A DNA stretch of 64,000 nt from positions 13,374,517 through 13,438,516 of the forward strand of contig OX442318.1 in the NCBI GenBank assembly GCA_949358305.1, written 5' to 3'. The stretch's first letter is position 1; the number at the start of each line of letters is the position of its first letter. Positions 12,108-22,858 of the stretch are shown here, piece after piece. The notes below the pieces were generated by a model. It worked only from the letters and a program-made list of their open reading frames with translations, did no database searches and was not told the DNA's origin. Made by a program: the position numbers and the translations under genes. This stretch comes from Strigamia acuminata (Eukaryota; Arthropoda; Chilopoda; Geophilomorpha; Linotaeniidae).

Positions 12108-12560
12108 TTGGTTGCTTTGTCAGGAAAGCAAGCAATGCCTAACCGCGTGTCTAAAATTCGTGTAAAACTAGAACTAAAAACTAAAACTGATACAAAAAGA
12201 AGACCCAAAACACCAGAAATGCATTATACAGACATACATATACGAATAGAAGTACAGACATTGCAATCAATTTCCTATTGTTTGGAAATTGTTTGTTCTC
12301 CAGACATAGCAAGCAATAAAATTAAAATAAATGCATTTTATTTAAAAACAACATAAAATTTTATTTCCAAAATAGAAAACATATTTTATTACACAATAAC
12401 ATTAAATGTACATCATTTCAACCATTATTATTCTGGAAAAGACTAAAAATCATAGGGAACTACTTTTCCTCGTAGCAGTAGTTCAACTGCAGTTTTGAGT
12501 AATCAGACTTAAGCAATGAGAGCCAAGCTTCCAGGGGGGCCTTTTGAGTGTGGAAAGAGT
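12108..12560. repeat. Diverged copy of the element at 14804-15240
   Basis: Blocks such as AGACCCAAAACACCAGAAATG, TGTTTGTTCTCCAGACATAG and CTTTTATTTCC-like stretches occur in the same order as in 14870-15080, and a GGGGGGCCTTTTTGAG-like end resembles the right TIR of that element. About 12145-12187 also matches 5447-5489 in BTG intron 1. The terminal repeats are not intact. Confidence 0.5.
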
Positions 12561-12585
12561 ATAAATGTCTATTTAGATAGACATC

Positions 12586-12740
12586 TCCAGTGTTGGGTAC
12601 GATACCGGGTACGCTACCTAGAACGGTACCGCGGTCCTGGTATGCGGTACACAGCGCTGCCGCACAAAGTATTGCGGTCCCGGTACAGTACCGGTACCGA
12701 GATTTTGCGGTACATCTTGCGGTCCACGAGAAAACGCGAG
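12586..12740. repeat. GGTACC-rich repeat segment, possible hAT-type end
   Basis: The segment begins CCAGTGTTGGGTACGATACC and then repeats CGGTAC/GGTACC/GCGGTCC words in both orientations for about 130 bp, far richer in G+C than its surroundings. The CAGTGTTGGG start resembles hAT transposon tips, but no matching right end is seen. Overlapping open frames on both strands are by-products of composition. Confidence 0.35.
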
Positions 12741-13315
12741 AAAATACGTTATTCTCGTATTTTCTCCTTTTTTGTGCCATTTGGTTAATTTTTACTTTAA
12801 GTTTTAACACAAATTTATTTTATTTCAGAAATCTACAAGATACGAATAAAAAGATTTTTCCGTTGATTTCTAATTCTGTGTAGGCTTGAAAAGAACTTGT
12901 AAGAAAAAAAGAAAAAAAAACCTTGAAAATATCGTTTTGAGAAAATGTACGTTGAGAAAACGGACGACATCAATAGATCTCAACCAACTACAGAGCGTAG
13001 TCACTGCTCATTTATATGTTTCTTTAGTTATTATTATTTTTATATTTACATATTTATATTTTTTCAGGCTACATCAACATACGGGCCGTAGTAGTGGGCG
13101 CGACGTGCAGAAGAGCGACGTCGTGTTTTTGTTGTAATGTCAATCTTTAGAGGTGAGTGTGGTGTAGAAAGCATGATAAAAACTTTGGCAAAACTTAAAG
13201 CCAACCTGGCTGCCATTTTATTTTTCAACATGTGACGATGAACGTGGTCATTAGAACAACAGTGTTCCAGAGTATACATATGACGGACATAAGTTTACAA
13301 AATATTACTCAAGCC
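12741..13315. other. Intergenic sequence, nothing recognised
   Basis: AT-rich; no gene, RNA gene or repeat that I can name. Confidence 0.3.
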
Positions 13316-13525
13316 CGGTTAATACTTGATGCACTGGGATCATAGCTCTTCCTCGTCTGGGAATTTCTCTACACGTACAAGGCACACTTCTCTTAAATAA
13401 AATAAAAGGTGATAATGGCAAACAGCAATAAATGTAATTGCCGCATTAGTTACGGTGCTGGCTGTAGCGACTGACAGAAAATCATGAAGACAGTGTGATG
13501 AAACACACGGCCATGGGTTGTTCAA
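13316..13525 (-). pseudogene. Another EEEL-tailed membrane-protein last-exon copy
   Basis: The minus-strand frame ends PDEEEL-stop at 13340. It is preceded by a hydrophobic stretch around AAITFIAVCHYHLLFYL and the motif REVCLVR, which aligns with RQVCLIMR of the copy at 9825. A plausible acceptor (TTTCTGTCAG) opens the exon near 13467. The 3' tract (TTAATACTTGATGCACTGGG on the plus strand) is the same as at 8735 and 9797. Upstream exons are not visible. Confidence 0.4.
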
Positions 13526-14356
13526 CCCACTTATATGCCTAAGACAAGTTAAATCAACAAGTTAAAAAATAACACTATATATAGTGTTATTTTTTATTTG
13601 TTTCTCAGAAGTAAGCAATTAAGTGATTAGAGAGAAGGAGGAGCTAAGTACCTCAGTTGCTCTTGAGTGTACATGAGAACTAGCATATGTGATGACACTG
13701 TTGGATTAGCAGGGGTTGGAATGCACAATTTCAACACCTGTGAAAAAGCAGTGAAAGCACAGTTGCACTCTCACTTCCAAGCAGTGAACACCTCTCTCAG
13801 TTGCTGAGATGATTCCAACATTCTCTTGCTGAGAACACCTACTTTGATGCAGTTTTGTTAACCAACATAGAACAATTTTTGGACATCCAAGGAAACCACT
13901 TTGAGTCTTCATGTATCCAGTTTGAAACCAACAACCAAGTGCCATGTTGAAGTCAACTGAACCTACTAGAACTCAAGTGAACAATTGTGTGTTTGTGTGT
14001 GTGATTTCCAAGTTCTACTATGTTAATTGTAAGTACCACTTTTGATTGCCACAAATCCGTTTTTCTTCCATTTATCTATTTTATTTGATTGGATAGAAAC
14101 CTACTGTTAGTTGAGTGTATTTTGCTTTAGCTTATTTTTAGCTAGGTTATGTGTTGTACCACATAGGCCTATTTTGTAGGGTTAGTATTGGTTAGTATTG
14201 GCGTGAGCCAGCCTCAAAGAAGGCGAATTAATTATTCATTTTTGTCATTTTATTCTAGTGTGTTTACTTAATAAACCTTTTTCATTTTTACAATGAGTCT
14301 TATTATTTCTACTCTGGATTCCACCGACCACATAAAAATTACCTTGCCACAATGGC
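13526..14356. other. Intergenic; one short palindrome
   Basis: An 18-bp palindrome AACACTATATATAGTGTT lies near 13569-13586. Otherwise no gene or repeat is recognised. Confidence 0.3.
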
Positions 14357-14641
14357 AAAAAAAACAATTGGAATTGGCACCACTTGGTAGGAGTTGTGGT
14401 CGTCACTCACACGGTATACCGTCAGGTTATAAAGATAATAAAGTATACGGTATACCGTCAGGTTATAAAGATAATAAAGTATACGGTATACCGTCAGGTT
14501 ATAAAGATAATAAAGTATACGGTATACCGTCAGGTTATAAAGATAATAAAGTATACTTTATTATCTTTATACCTGACGGTATACCGTGTGAGTGACGACC
14601 ACAACTCCTACCAAGTGGTGCCAATTCCAATTGTTTTTTTT
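14357..14641. repeat. Palindrome with a four-copy 36-bp tandem repeat in one arm
   Basis: The outer arms (14357-14448 and 14554-14641) are near-perfect inverted copies from AAAACAATTGGAATTGG inward. Within the left arm the 36-bp unit starting GGTATACCGTCAGG occurs four times (starts 14413, 14449, 14485, 14521), while the right arm has one copy. The symmetry centre is GTATAC at 14551-14556, and each unit is also bounded by GTATAC-type palindromes. One base is missing in the right-arm unit. The arrangement suggests a hairpin element whose arm expanded by replication slippage. Confidence 0.85.
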
Positions 14642-14803
14642 TCCAATAGTTGAAGACATCCATTAAAATCCTCTCTAGATACAGCAGGTTTGATTGGGAT
14701 AGCTTTACGCTTCATGTACTGTAATTTCTTAATATTTGAACAACGAGGTCAGTTGGTTTTCACAGTGCCTCAAACTTTGTTTGCTTTTTGCTAATTTCTA
14801 TTC

Positions 14804-15240
14804 TATACTCTAGTTGCAGTCAAAAAGGCAGTTTACACTGTAGTTCCGTTGGTCGAGCCAGTTTACTGGTGTAGTGATCTGGAAAAGTAGACCCAAACAC
14901 CAGAATTGCATTACAATGTACAGACATTATAATCGATTGCCTAGGCAACTGCCAAAAGTTCAAAATTGTTTACTTTCCAGACATAGTATCCAATAAACAT
15001 AACAAACATAAGTTTGACATTTTTATATGCGTAAAACTTTATTTCAATGATGGAAATAACATTTTTTAATAACAAAAATCAAAATTAAATTAACTAAACT
15101 AGTCATAACAATCACAACAATAAATAAAAATTAAAACTACTTCTCCTAGTAGTAGTATACAGTCTGGAGTTAGTAGTAAACTTGCTCGACCAATGGGACT
15201 ACATTTTATAAAGGGGCTTTTTGACTGCAACTAGAGTATA
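14804..15240. mobile_element. TA-flanked MITE with about 60-bp terminal inverted repeats
   Basis: The left end TACTCTAGTTGCAGTCAAAA and the inverted right end match for about 24 bp perfectly, and more weakly for about 40 bp beyond (TTGGTCGAGC is shared). TA/TATA lies at both tips. The interior is AT-rich and non-coding and has a relative at 12108-12560. Confidence 0.75.
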
Positions 15241-15247
15241 CTCTTAA

Positions 15248-15660
15248 ATGAAATTAACATCGTGGCGCTCACTTTCGTACATCGCGCACGGCATTCAGAC
15301 GGCACCATGCGGCACTACCGCGGCAATTCCGGTTGGTACTCGCAGACGAACATCGTGGGAGCATTATACGCCTGTGTACGCGTTTATGCTTCGCGCTCGA
15401 ACTTGTGCATTACGCGAAAACGCCGTTTTGTGCCCAAACTCACTAGTTGTGAGTTTCTATGCTTCCACAACGTGTCGACACATTGTTTTATCGACCTGTG
15501 CACCCACAGAACAGAGGATTAAGAGCAGCCAATCGGATGTCAACCTTGGAGATAGGGCCAAATGGCCAGTACAAACCCAATTGGTTCTCTTAGCCGGTAA
15601 ATATAACTAATTATTATTACAATATTGATTCAATAGAATCAATATTCCATAATAATAAAT
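15248..15660. other. GC-rich hairpin-containing segment of unknown nature
   Basis: CpG-rich sequence ending in an AT-rich hairpin (about 15634-15659): 11-bp arms AATATTGATTC and GAATCAATATT with loop AATA, enclosed by weaker ATTATTA/TAATAAT pairing. GGCCAAATGGCC forms another small hairpin near 15559. Two overlapping plus-strand frames of 86 and 120 codons resemble no known protein. The style matches the hairpin-rich stretches at 16.5-17.1 and 20.9-27.8 kb. Confidence 0.4.
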
Positions 15661-16136
15661 GCTGACAAGTGAGTTAGTATTTAATAAAGTACATTTTTTA
15701 GAGAATTATTTACAACTCAATTGAATTGCGAGCCAAATTATGAAACGAGTTATCTGTAGTTAGTGTTAGATTCTTGTAGAGTTGGCGGTGTGGATGTAAT
15801 AATAACAAGATGGTGTTAATGCATAATAAATAATTGCAGCACATGCAACATAAACATCCTACCTGGATGATTTAATCACTTAGAAGTAGAGTGAGAAAAG
15901 TACATAATTGCCATCAGAATGAGCTCAAACTAAAGACACTATACAATATAAAGACAACACAGAACCAAGTTAATGATTTCAAATATTGTTACTAGGTTCT
16001 GGACAATAATAAACAAAAATATCACATTCCATTATAAATAACATACGAAAGAAAATACAGAAATGAAACATACAAATCACAGGTATATAAAACACAATTC
16101 AAAGCCCTGTCAGTTAGATTCTGAACTAATACGGTA
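15661..16136. other. Intergenic sequence, nothing recognised
   Basis: AT-rich; no feature recognised. Confidence 0.3.
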
Positions 16137-16325
16137 CAAGCAACACGGTCGAAACTCTTTATAACGAATCGCGATATAACAAATTAACGATATATAACGA
16201 ATACCTAAAAATGGCTGGTTTGGTTGGCTGGCCATAGAACACCATGTTAAAAAGTTTCGATATAACCAATTCTCGTTATAACGAATCAATTTTTCGGGTC
16301 CCATGCGATTCGTTATAAAAAAATT
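16137..16325. mobile_element. TATAACGAA-rich repeat, probably a pogo/Tigger-type remnant
   Basis: The motif TTATAACGAATC and its complement GATTCGTTATAA occur at 16160-16172, 16271-16286 and 16307-16320, with AACGATATATAACGAATA near 16184. Such repeated GTTATAACGAA words are common at the ends of pogo/Tigger-like DNA transposons. No transposase is present and the borders are not sharp. Confidence 0.4.
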
Positions 16326-16549
16326 TGGCTGTAACTATGTAAATGTAGATATTTAACATAAAAAAGTGAGAAATAACAGCCATTTGATAACAAATATCCC
16401 AAATAGAATAATTGAATTAATATGACAACAGTCATGTTTCTAGTCCTGCTCTAGACATCAAGTAAGTTCTTTCTTACTCTAAACAACCATGACCTATAGG
16501 TAAAGAGGCGTGTTAATAGCAGTAATGATAATAATGTGGCTGCTATGGT

Positions 16550-17140
16550 CTTCGCCAGGGCAATAAGGGGACTTATTACTCTGGTGTGGGACGCATACTC
16601 ACGTAAAATAACGGAGACTCCCTAATATTGGTTGGTTGGCCTTTATTATGTTGTCTAGGGGTATGGGGAATCCCGTTACCCGTTGCAGGGGTGCCATGAA
16701 GGCACGCCGCACCGGCAACCGACCCGTCACACACTGGGCGGGAGCCCAATGGGTGACGTGGTCGGTTCAACATTACATTCATGTCGTACTTACCTACGAC
16801 TCGCAGTGACCGCTCATGGAGGCTGCATCATGGCCGACACTGTGACACTGAGCTTCGCTGTGGTGAATGGGAAGGAGTGCAGAGTCCTCGTAGTTGGAAC
16901 ACGACTTGTCCCTGGGTTCACCCCTGTACTGTAGACTCTGTCAACACACGACCATCCTGGTCGGTGTCCGCACTCTCTCTCCGCTACTCCTCCCCACACC
17001 ACTCAACTCCCTCCTTCCCCCGGGCTAGATCACCTTGCCCAATCAGGGGGGTGATCTTGGGGCCGAGGGTGGTGTTTGGCAGTGACGTGGGTCACCCCAG
17101 GTGGCCAACGGTCACAATAACATACAATATCCACATATAG
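16550..17140. other. GC-rich, hairpin-dense non-coding segment
   Basis: The region is much richer in G+C than its flanks and contains nested perfect hairpins: AACCGAC pairs with GTCGGTT and CGTCAC with GTGACG (16704-16768) around TGGGC-GGGA-GCCCA, AGATCACC pairs with GGTGATCT near 17026-17058, and GTGAC-GTGG-GTCAC lies near 17082. Frames on both strands (16576-16782, 16683-16934, 16781-17140) resemble no protein. It ends where the repeat shared with 28.2 kb begins. Confidence 0.4.
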
Positions 17141-17142
17141 CA

Positions 17143-17345
17143 AAAGGTATTAAATAAAAGAAACAATAGGCAAATAATAAACAGCAATATGACACATTAA
17201 AGTAATTGATTAAATAGATATGTATATGCACAAGTAAGACTAAAGATATACATAAGTCAAAAATTTCACAAAAACTCCAAAAGTTTGAAAAAACTTGCAT
17301 GAATACGGCCCTTATTATGCGATGGTTATTGTAGCCAATTAGTAT
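17143..17345. repeat. Copy of the sequence at 28237-28440
   Basis: From AAAAGGTATTAAATAA to TTATTATGCGATG the sequence follows 28237-28440 with scattered substitutions and a few indels. At 28 kb this DNA lies just downstream of the DEG/ENaC stop codon; here it lies next to the DEG/ENaC pseudo-exon, so both may have been copied from the same locus. A dispersed repeat is the alternative. Confidence 0.65.
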
Positions 17346-17369
17346 ATCTGCATACAAAGTTGTTTTTAG

Positions 17370-18270
17370 AACAACATAAATCTTACGTAGTAATAGTTAC
17401 AAGATTTGTCAAATTTTAAGTTGATCACCATCTTGTAATTATTGTCTCCATATGGAAGTTGCAAAGCTAAGCAAAGGTAATGTTAGAAATAAAAATTTTA
17501 TACGGAGTATAATTTTTGTCAGTTTGTTAACTCACAACTTGAAACTTGAACGGTAGGCATCATAGTGGAATCGTAATTTTCAACTGTAAGATTATAACGT
17601 GATTTTCCCTACAAAAGGTGTGCTTATTCATTATACTAGTACATAAAACACGAGAAAGAGACGAGGTTTACCTTTGAGAAGTAAGCTTCAGTTATGTAGC
17701 TATGAATATCCAAATATTTGAAAGTATCAAGAAGGTCAGGATTCTCCTTGTTTGCAAGGTGCCATACTGTATCACATTGAAGTTTCTTTGTTTTCTTGTT
17801 GGTTTCTTGTTTGGTTTCTTGTTTTTTTTTCTAGCGTAATCGTAATATTCCGACGTTGTTATTGGAGTCACATAAACATATGGATAAGGACCATGTGTGG
17901 TTTCAATTAAGTATGCGTCAACTGTTGTTGGTTCATTCATAAAATAGAGTATTCGATCTGTAGATTGGTAAATGCATACGGACAAATTTAGAATGAGTAA
18001 TGAGAGAAATAGAATAGCCATATTTTTTTTCTTTTTTGAAATATTTGTTAAAGTTTCAACAAATTGTGGTATCTCGAGCTGATCTGAGGTAACGGTTCCC
18101 ACAAGGCGTTGAAGTTTTCTTTATCGGAGTTGTTGAATGCGGCCAACTGGTCGATATGGTTCATGCTCATCCATTGCAAAGACTATTTCTGTTAGGCCTA
18201 GTTAATGTAATAACAAATGGCAACAACATAATAAAAGTTTGATATAGTGTGACGGGACGTCCTTATCACT
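17370..18270 (-). repeat. Segmental duplication shared with 63113-64000
   Basis: The upstream flank, exon and downstream intron start of the DEG/ENaC first exon at 63405-63890 recur here in the same orientation with scattered differences. Shared sequence starts at AGAACAACATAAATCTTACG (17370 and 63114) and continues past the exon to the window end in the other copy. Confidence 0.85.
17672..18174 (-). pseudogene. DEG/ENaC channel first-exon pseudogene
   Basis: This is a copy of the exon at 63405-63890: same start MDEHE, same hydrophobic TM1 (ILFLSLLILNLSVCIYQ) and same HGPYPYVYVTP segment. Two lesions are visible. Codon 18 is TAA where the other copy has AAA. A short CAAGAAACCAA-type duplication after the segment YVYVTPITTSEYYDY shifts the frame, so that the normal tail (LLDTFKY.DIHSYITEAYFSK) is found in another frame. 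The donor AAG/GTAAAC at 17671 is preserved. No further channel exons lie downstream, so the copy is an orphan. Confidence 0.85.
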
Positions 18271-18587
18271 CACACCTAAGTGAATGGACAAAACTGGACA
18301 GTTTACATGAGAACTTTTCGAAAAAAACATGCGAGTGGCGGATTGATGCCATCTAGTCAGGGGAGAATCACAAAGCATCTCACGTTCTGTTAATGTTGGT
18401 TATGGCATTTTCTAATCTGGTGTCCTAGGATCATTGTCACAACCATGCATTTATTACCATTGCTGGGTTGCATTGCTGCAATTTCACTTAAGACCAACTG
18501 CTGACAGTATGGACAGGCCAATTGGCCATCACAATAAGCTCATTAACAAACAGAATTTATTGCAAAGTATTGAAATGTTGTTGCTTC
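18271..18587. other. Intergenic sequence, nothing recognised
   Basis: No gene or named repeat seen. Confidence 0.3.
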
Positions 18588-19063
18588 ATTAGACTTCTAA
18601 ACCTGATGTTTAGAAAGTCTAATATGAAACGGCTCTGTTCGTCTGTCCGTCCGTCCGCATCCATATCTAAAAAATTATAGCAGGTAGAGCCAAACGGGCA
18701 ACAGCAATGAACTCAGTATGCCTGTATTAGGTTCCTAAGGTCTTTTCGTATTTTTCCGACCTCCGGTTTAATTAATAAACTGGTCTTACCAGACTTTTAG
18801 CCGTCTATTACAGACTGATTATATGATGTGATATATTACATTAATGGTCAGCTCCTATTGGCTGTAACCACAAAACGTTTATTGGACGTATATCAAAATG
18901 CGCGTGTTACGTCCGAACGCCCTCTGGCGACGTGTTGTCGCCCGTCTGTGCGTTTCTCGAACCCAAAAACTCCACATTTTCTTTATTTTGGTGTTTTATT
19001 TCGGGACAGACGGACAGATCTATTTCTATACAGAAAAGTGTGGAAGGGGTTTAGAAGTCTAAT
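18588..19063. mobile_element. 476-bp inverted-repeat element with CCGTC-rich ends
   Basis: The tips ATTAGACTTCTAAACC and GGTTTAGAAGTCTAAT are perfect 16-bp inverted copies. Inside each end is a run of GTCCGTC/GACGGAC words (CTGTCCGTCCGTCCGC on the left, GACAGACGGACAGAT on the right), again inverted. No coding frame. It abuts the copia RT remnant. Superfamily not assigned. Confidence 0.65.
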
Positions 19064-19129
19064 ATGTAATGCTTCCATGCTTTACAGATATTTACTTGTT
19101 TTTTGTGGAACAAGCTTAACAATTATCAA

Positions 19130-19625
19130 CACTTCCCTTTGTTTCCCGGATTTTGATACCCTTTAGGTATCGCCATGAATTGTGGCTTGTCAATATTTCC
19201 GTATAAATATGCGGCTTTTATGTCTATGTGTGTGTCACGCCATCCTAATAAAATTACCAAAGTATAAAAGAATATGATCAGTTGATCACCATCACAAAAT
19301 TGACCACTGACGAGAAGACTTCATTGTAATCCACACCAGGGCGCTGTTTGAATCCCTGTGCAACGAGTCTTGCTCTGTATCGTTTGATGGCTCCCGTATT
19401 ATCACGTTTCAACTTAAATATCCATTTGTTCTCTAATAATTCTCGATCTGGCTCTCTGTCTATAACTTCACAATAAACTTCCCTTTCTTTAAAAATGTTT
19501 ATCTCCTCATTCGTTGCTCCCTCCCAATCTTTACGCCTTTCTGTATTTATTGCTTCCTTGTAAGTTGCTGGTTCCATCATACAACATAAAGCAAATAGGT
19601 TAGGAACTTCTGGTTCATTACGCAA
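19130..19625 (-). pseudogene. Ty1/copia reverse-transcriptase fragment
   Basis: On the minus strand the frame 19625-19278 has the copia RT start: EPATYKEAI, WEGATNEEI, KWIFKLK and RYRARLVAQGFKQRPGVDYN. It then breaks at EVFSSVV. RT motif THIDIKAAYLYGNIDKPQFM continues further down in a shifted frame (about 19225-19165) and ends IPKGYQNPG. The YVDD, RNase H and LTR parts are absent. It differs clearly from both copia families at 42-60 kb. Confidence 0.88.
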
Positions 19626-19639
19626 AAATTTGAAACTAA

Positions 19640-20930
19640 ATAGGCCCGCATTGTATTGTTATGTGGTGGAGCCACACCGTAAACCGGCTGTCTCCTCTGC
19701 GCTTCCGTAAGTGTTTAAACCGATTTAGTTTCACTAACAGTCACCATAGTTCGACGTTGGTGGTGACGTAATCCGATCAGTCTACTAATTAATAATAGGA
19801 ACACCCTCGTCTTCTTAATAAATGAAGAGAGCTAAAGAAGTCAGTTCTCTCCAGGTCTCTGAATTGAGAATTTTGCTCCACCAGTCTTAGTTTAAAAGTT
19901 AGAGTTGGAATGACCTTGAGGAAAAGGTCAGAGGTAAAATTTTTTCAGATTTTTGAAATGCCCTCACTTAGTTTACCAGTACAACATTCGTCTCATTCAT
20001 CTCACTGAAATGGTCTTTTCGTTATTTGAATGGCTTCGTTCATTTGGGACACCCTGTATACAAGTAGCTGCATACGGAACGTCTGCAAAACGTTACTGTA
20101 ACGTCTGCAAAACGTTACTGTAACATCTGCAAAACGTTCGTTAAGACTCAGCAATTCTATCTTTACGAATTAGTAAAAGTACCGGTAGTGGTAAAATAAG
20201 TTTTTTTTCCAAATGTAATTTTAGTGGGAAAATTATTTTTTTTGGGTTTAGTTAAAATAGTGGGACAAAAAAATTAATGTAATTAATTTAGTTTTTTTTT
20301 AGTGGAAATCCAAGGAAAATTAGTGGGCCAATAAATGGGACCCAATTAATAATCATGTTGGAGCATCTATTAATGGCTTACTTGTATTATTTATGAAGAA
20401 AGGCCTGCCAAATTTGTTTGAGTGGTTGATCATGTAGATCGTAATGATAACTGCACCAACTTATACGTTTACGTGTGTTTGTTTTTACTCAGTGTTAAGG
20501 CAGTGATTATGATTGGCAATATTTGAGGTAAACATTTGCTCTTTAGAATTAATTTTTTTCTTGTTTGAATTAAATATCGTTACTTTATTTATTTATTTAA
20601 TATCTTTCGTTGTATTTACACTAATTACATTTTCATGAAATTGGAAACAAATTTCAAGCAAAGTCTATTTTCTGCTGTTCTATTTACTTTTTGAAATCAA
20701 TAAGAACAGTCTCATTTATGGTTTTAGGGAGGAATGTTTCATCGCACATGTGATATTGTTACTTTTATGACGTGTTATTGCCATGGTGACGGGCATTTTT
20801 TTGAACACAAAAGTATTATAGTCAAACTATTAAACGACTTTTTCCAGGCACTCTGTTTTAATTACATGCATTAAAAATAACCAATTTTATTGAACAACTT
20901 GTGATGATTACAAATCCGTATTTATCAATG
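19640..20930. other. Intergenic; minor repeats only
   Basis: A tip-like GGACACCCTGTATAC at 20048-20061 resembles the ends of the fold-back element at 23264. A 22-bp repeat lies at 20078-20140 (separate entry). CCGTAAACCGGCTGT near 19677 recurs at 25617. No gene is recognised. Confidence 0.35.
20078..20140. repeat. 22-bp direct repeat, three copies
   Basis: The unit AACGTCTGCAAAACGTTACT, two bases longer in full, is present nearly three times; each copy contains the inverted pair AACGT/ACGTT. Confidence 0.8.
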
Positions 20931-21811
20931 TTCACAATAGATGGCGCTGTTTACCAAACGCGCGTAATTCAAACTCGATAAAACTAAAAAGTATGATAAA
21001 TAATTATTTAGACACGGTGAATAAAATATAACTATTTTATCCGACATAAACTAAGTATTAATTACTTGATGATGTTGATTCTGTTGAATCAATATCCACG
21101 TTACTTACCTGTCGAAGGGAACCAATCGGACCCTTCCGGACCCCAACTGGGCCCATCTGGACATAGTCATATATTAGGTCCGGACTAGTGACCCACGAAT
21201 CCGCCGATTCGTACGCTGATTGGCTGTCGCCAATCTAGTAGTTCTACAGAACTATATAAGCATCAGTTTCTCACCCACTAATCCCCCTGGCTTGATAACT
21301 GAACTTGTATATTGTCTGTAGTTGAATTGTTATCGTTTGATTTCATTATTCTCTATCGACACATCAGGCCACCTCAGCTCTCCACAGTTAGTATTCATTA
21401 CTTTTTGTTATTGCTGTTGTAGGGCTATTTCGGGAAGGCTAACTCCGGTAATAGACATGCATTCGCATGAAATGGCCCCGTAACGTTAGCCAGCTGTTCT
21501 ACGGGACAGTAGGACTTCGTACGGTGGCTTAATATAACGGTCGTATACAGTACGACCTTGCTAAATGAAAGTAGGTCCCTCAGCTAACTGGCCACAGTCC
21601 GCTGCAGGATGGTTGTTGTAAACAGCCCACGCAGGTTCCCGTCTTTCTACGATTGGTCCTTCCGCTCGTTAAAAGTCGGTAAAGGCCTAATGCACAGGTA
21701 ACACGCCGGGTTGGTAGCCCGTGAGTAATATCTTCAAGATGTTGCGATAAATAACTACCTGGATAATGGTAATCCAACGGCAGTGGCCAAATAATATTTT
21801 ACCCGGTGCTC

Positions 21812-22195
21812 GATCATTGGATCCCGCCATCGTAAGGCATGCTGGCGGATGGAGGAGTCAAATCCTCCCGCGATGGTTCTCTCGACCGTCGTGACGGTCC
21901 CTGCCCCATCGTACCCTCCGGGTTAGTAACCCGTGAACAGGAGTTGAACAACACTGTGTTAAACAAATTACTCGGGCATTGGTAATCCTGTATTGGCAAT
22001 ATCTTTTAAACCCGGTAAGTCCATAGAAATGTTTACCTGGTGGTTGGTACCACCGATAGCGAGTTAAAGCACACAATTAAATACTCGGCGCCTGATCACG
22101 AGATCTTGTCGTCGTAAGGCATGCTGGCGGATGGAGTCTCAACAACTCCCGCGACGTTCTCTCAATTGTCGTGACGGTCCCCGCCCAATTAATAT
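21812..22195. repeat. Two diverged tandem units of about 282 bp
   Basis: The block around TCGTAAGGCATGCTGGCGGA, followed by a GGAGT..CTCCCGCGA core and TCGTGACGGTCC, occurs at 21812-21908 and again at 22094-22185. The sequence between the copies also aligns in part with the stretch before the first (GGGTTGGTAGCCCGTGA against GGGTTAGTAACCCGTGA). Each unit holds several hairpins. Confidence 0.6.
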
Positions 22196-22811
22196 TTATA
22201 CAACAATTCATTTGTTGTATTCCACTAATTACTTTACTTTTATTCATTTGGAACATGGAATATTCTGCTGAATATTCCGACTTATGCGAAGGACTCTTCG
22301 CATTATTAGATACTCGAGCTGCGGACCAAATACGTCTCCGTAGCGATATTTGTGACGATGCCGCAAGTCAGCCGTATCCCTCTGGCTTCGCCCGGATCCT
22401 CAACCAGTTGATGCCGCCCGTTTACACGCATCCAGAACCCATCTTTGTTATCAATATTTAGAAATAAATATGTTATGTCACACTAAAACTGTAAGTTATT
22501 CCTACTTGATCACATATTCATGTTTGTAAGGGCTTCCGTAGCTTATCTCGGTTAGGTTGTTGCTAAACTTAGCAACGTCTTGTATAAACCGATTATTTAT
22601 CTATCTTAAATGGTTATTAAATAAGCCAAAAGTAGAATCGTCACAAACTAACATTTATAAATGGCAAAAACCCAAAGCTTCAGCTTCGTAACATTTGCAG
22701 AACTTCAGTTACAGTAATTTTTTATTTTGATAAGCAAAATAATTATTCACTCCCTTTGTGATGTGACACTTCTTGCCCACATTTGACATAAAAATTTCTT
22801 GCCCAATGTGA

Positions 22812-22858
22812 CGGTTTATAGGTTATAGGTTATAGGTTTATAGGTTATAGGTTTATAC
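22812..22858. repeat. TTATAGG short tandem repeat
   Basis: Five to six imperfect copies of GGTTATA/GGTTTATA. Confidence 0.75.

Noticed and set aside
12460-12883. Overlapping frames of 90-116 codons around 12.5-12.9 kb
   Set aside because: They result from the GC-rich GGTACC repeat on both strands; no family resemblance.
15248-15610. 120-codon plus-strand frame
   Set aside because: Two frames are open over the same GC-rich stretch and neither resembles a protein; it ends in a hairpin.
16814-16930. tRNA-derived SINE suggested by a GGTTCACCCC box-B-like word
   Set aside because: No matching A box at the right distance and no 3' tail; insufficient.
22255-22461. 68-codon plus-strand frame as a small gene
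   Set aside because: It overlaps two perfect tetraloop hairpins, has no recognisable domain and lies in a region that is otherwise non-coding.
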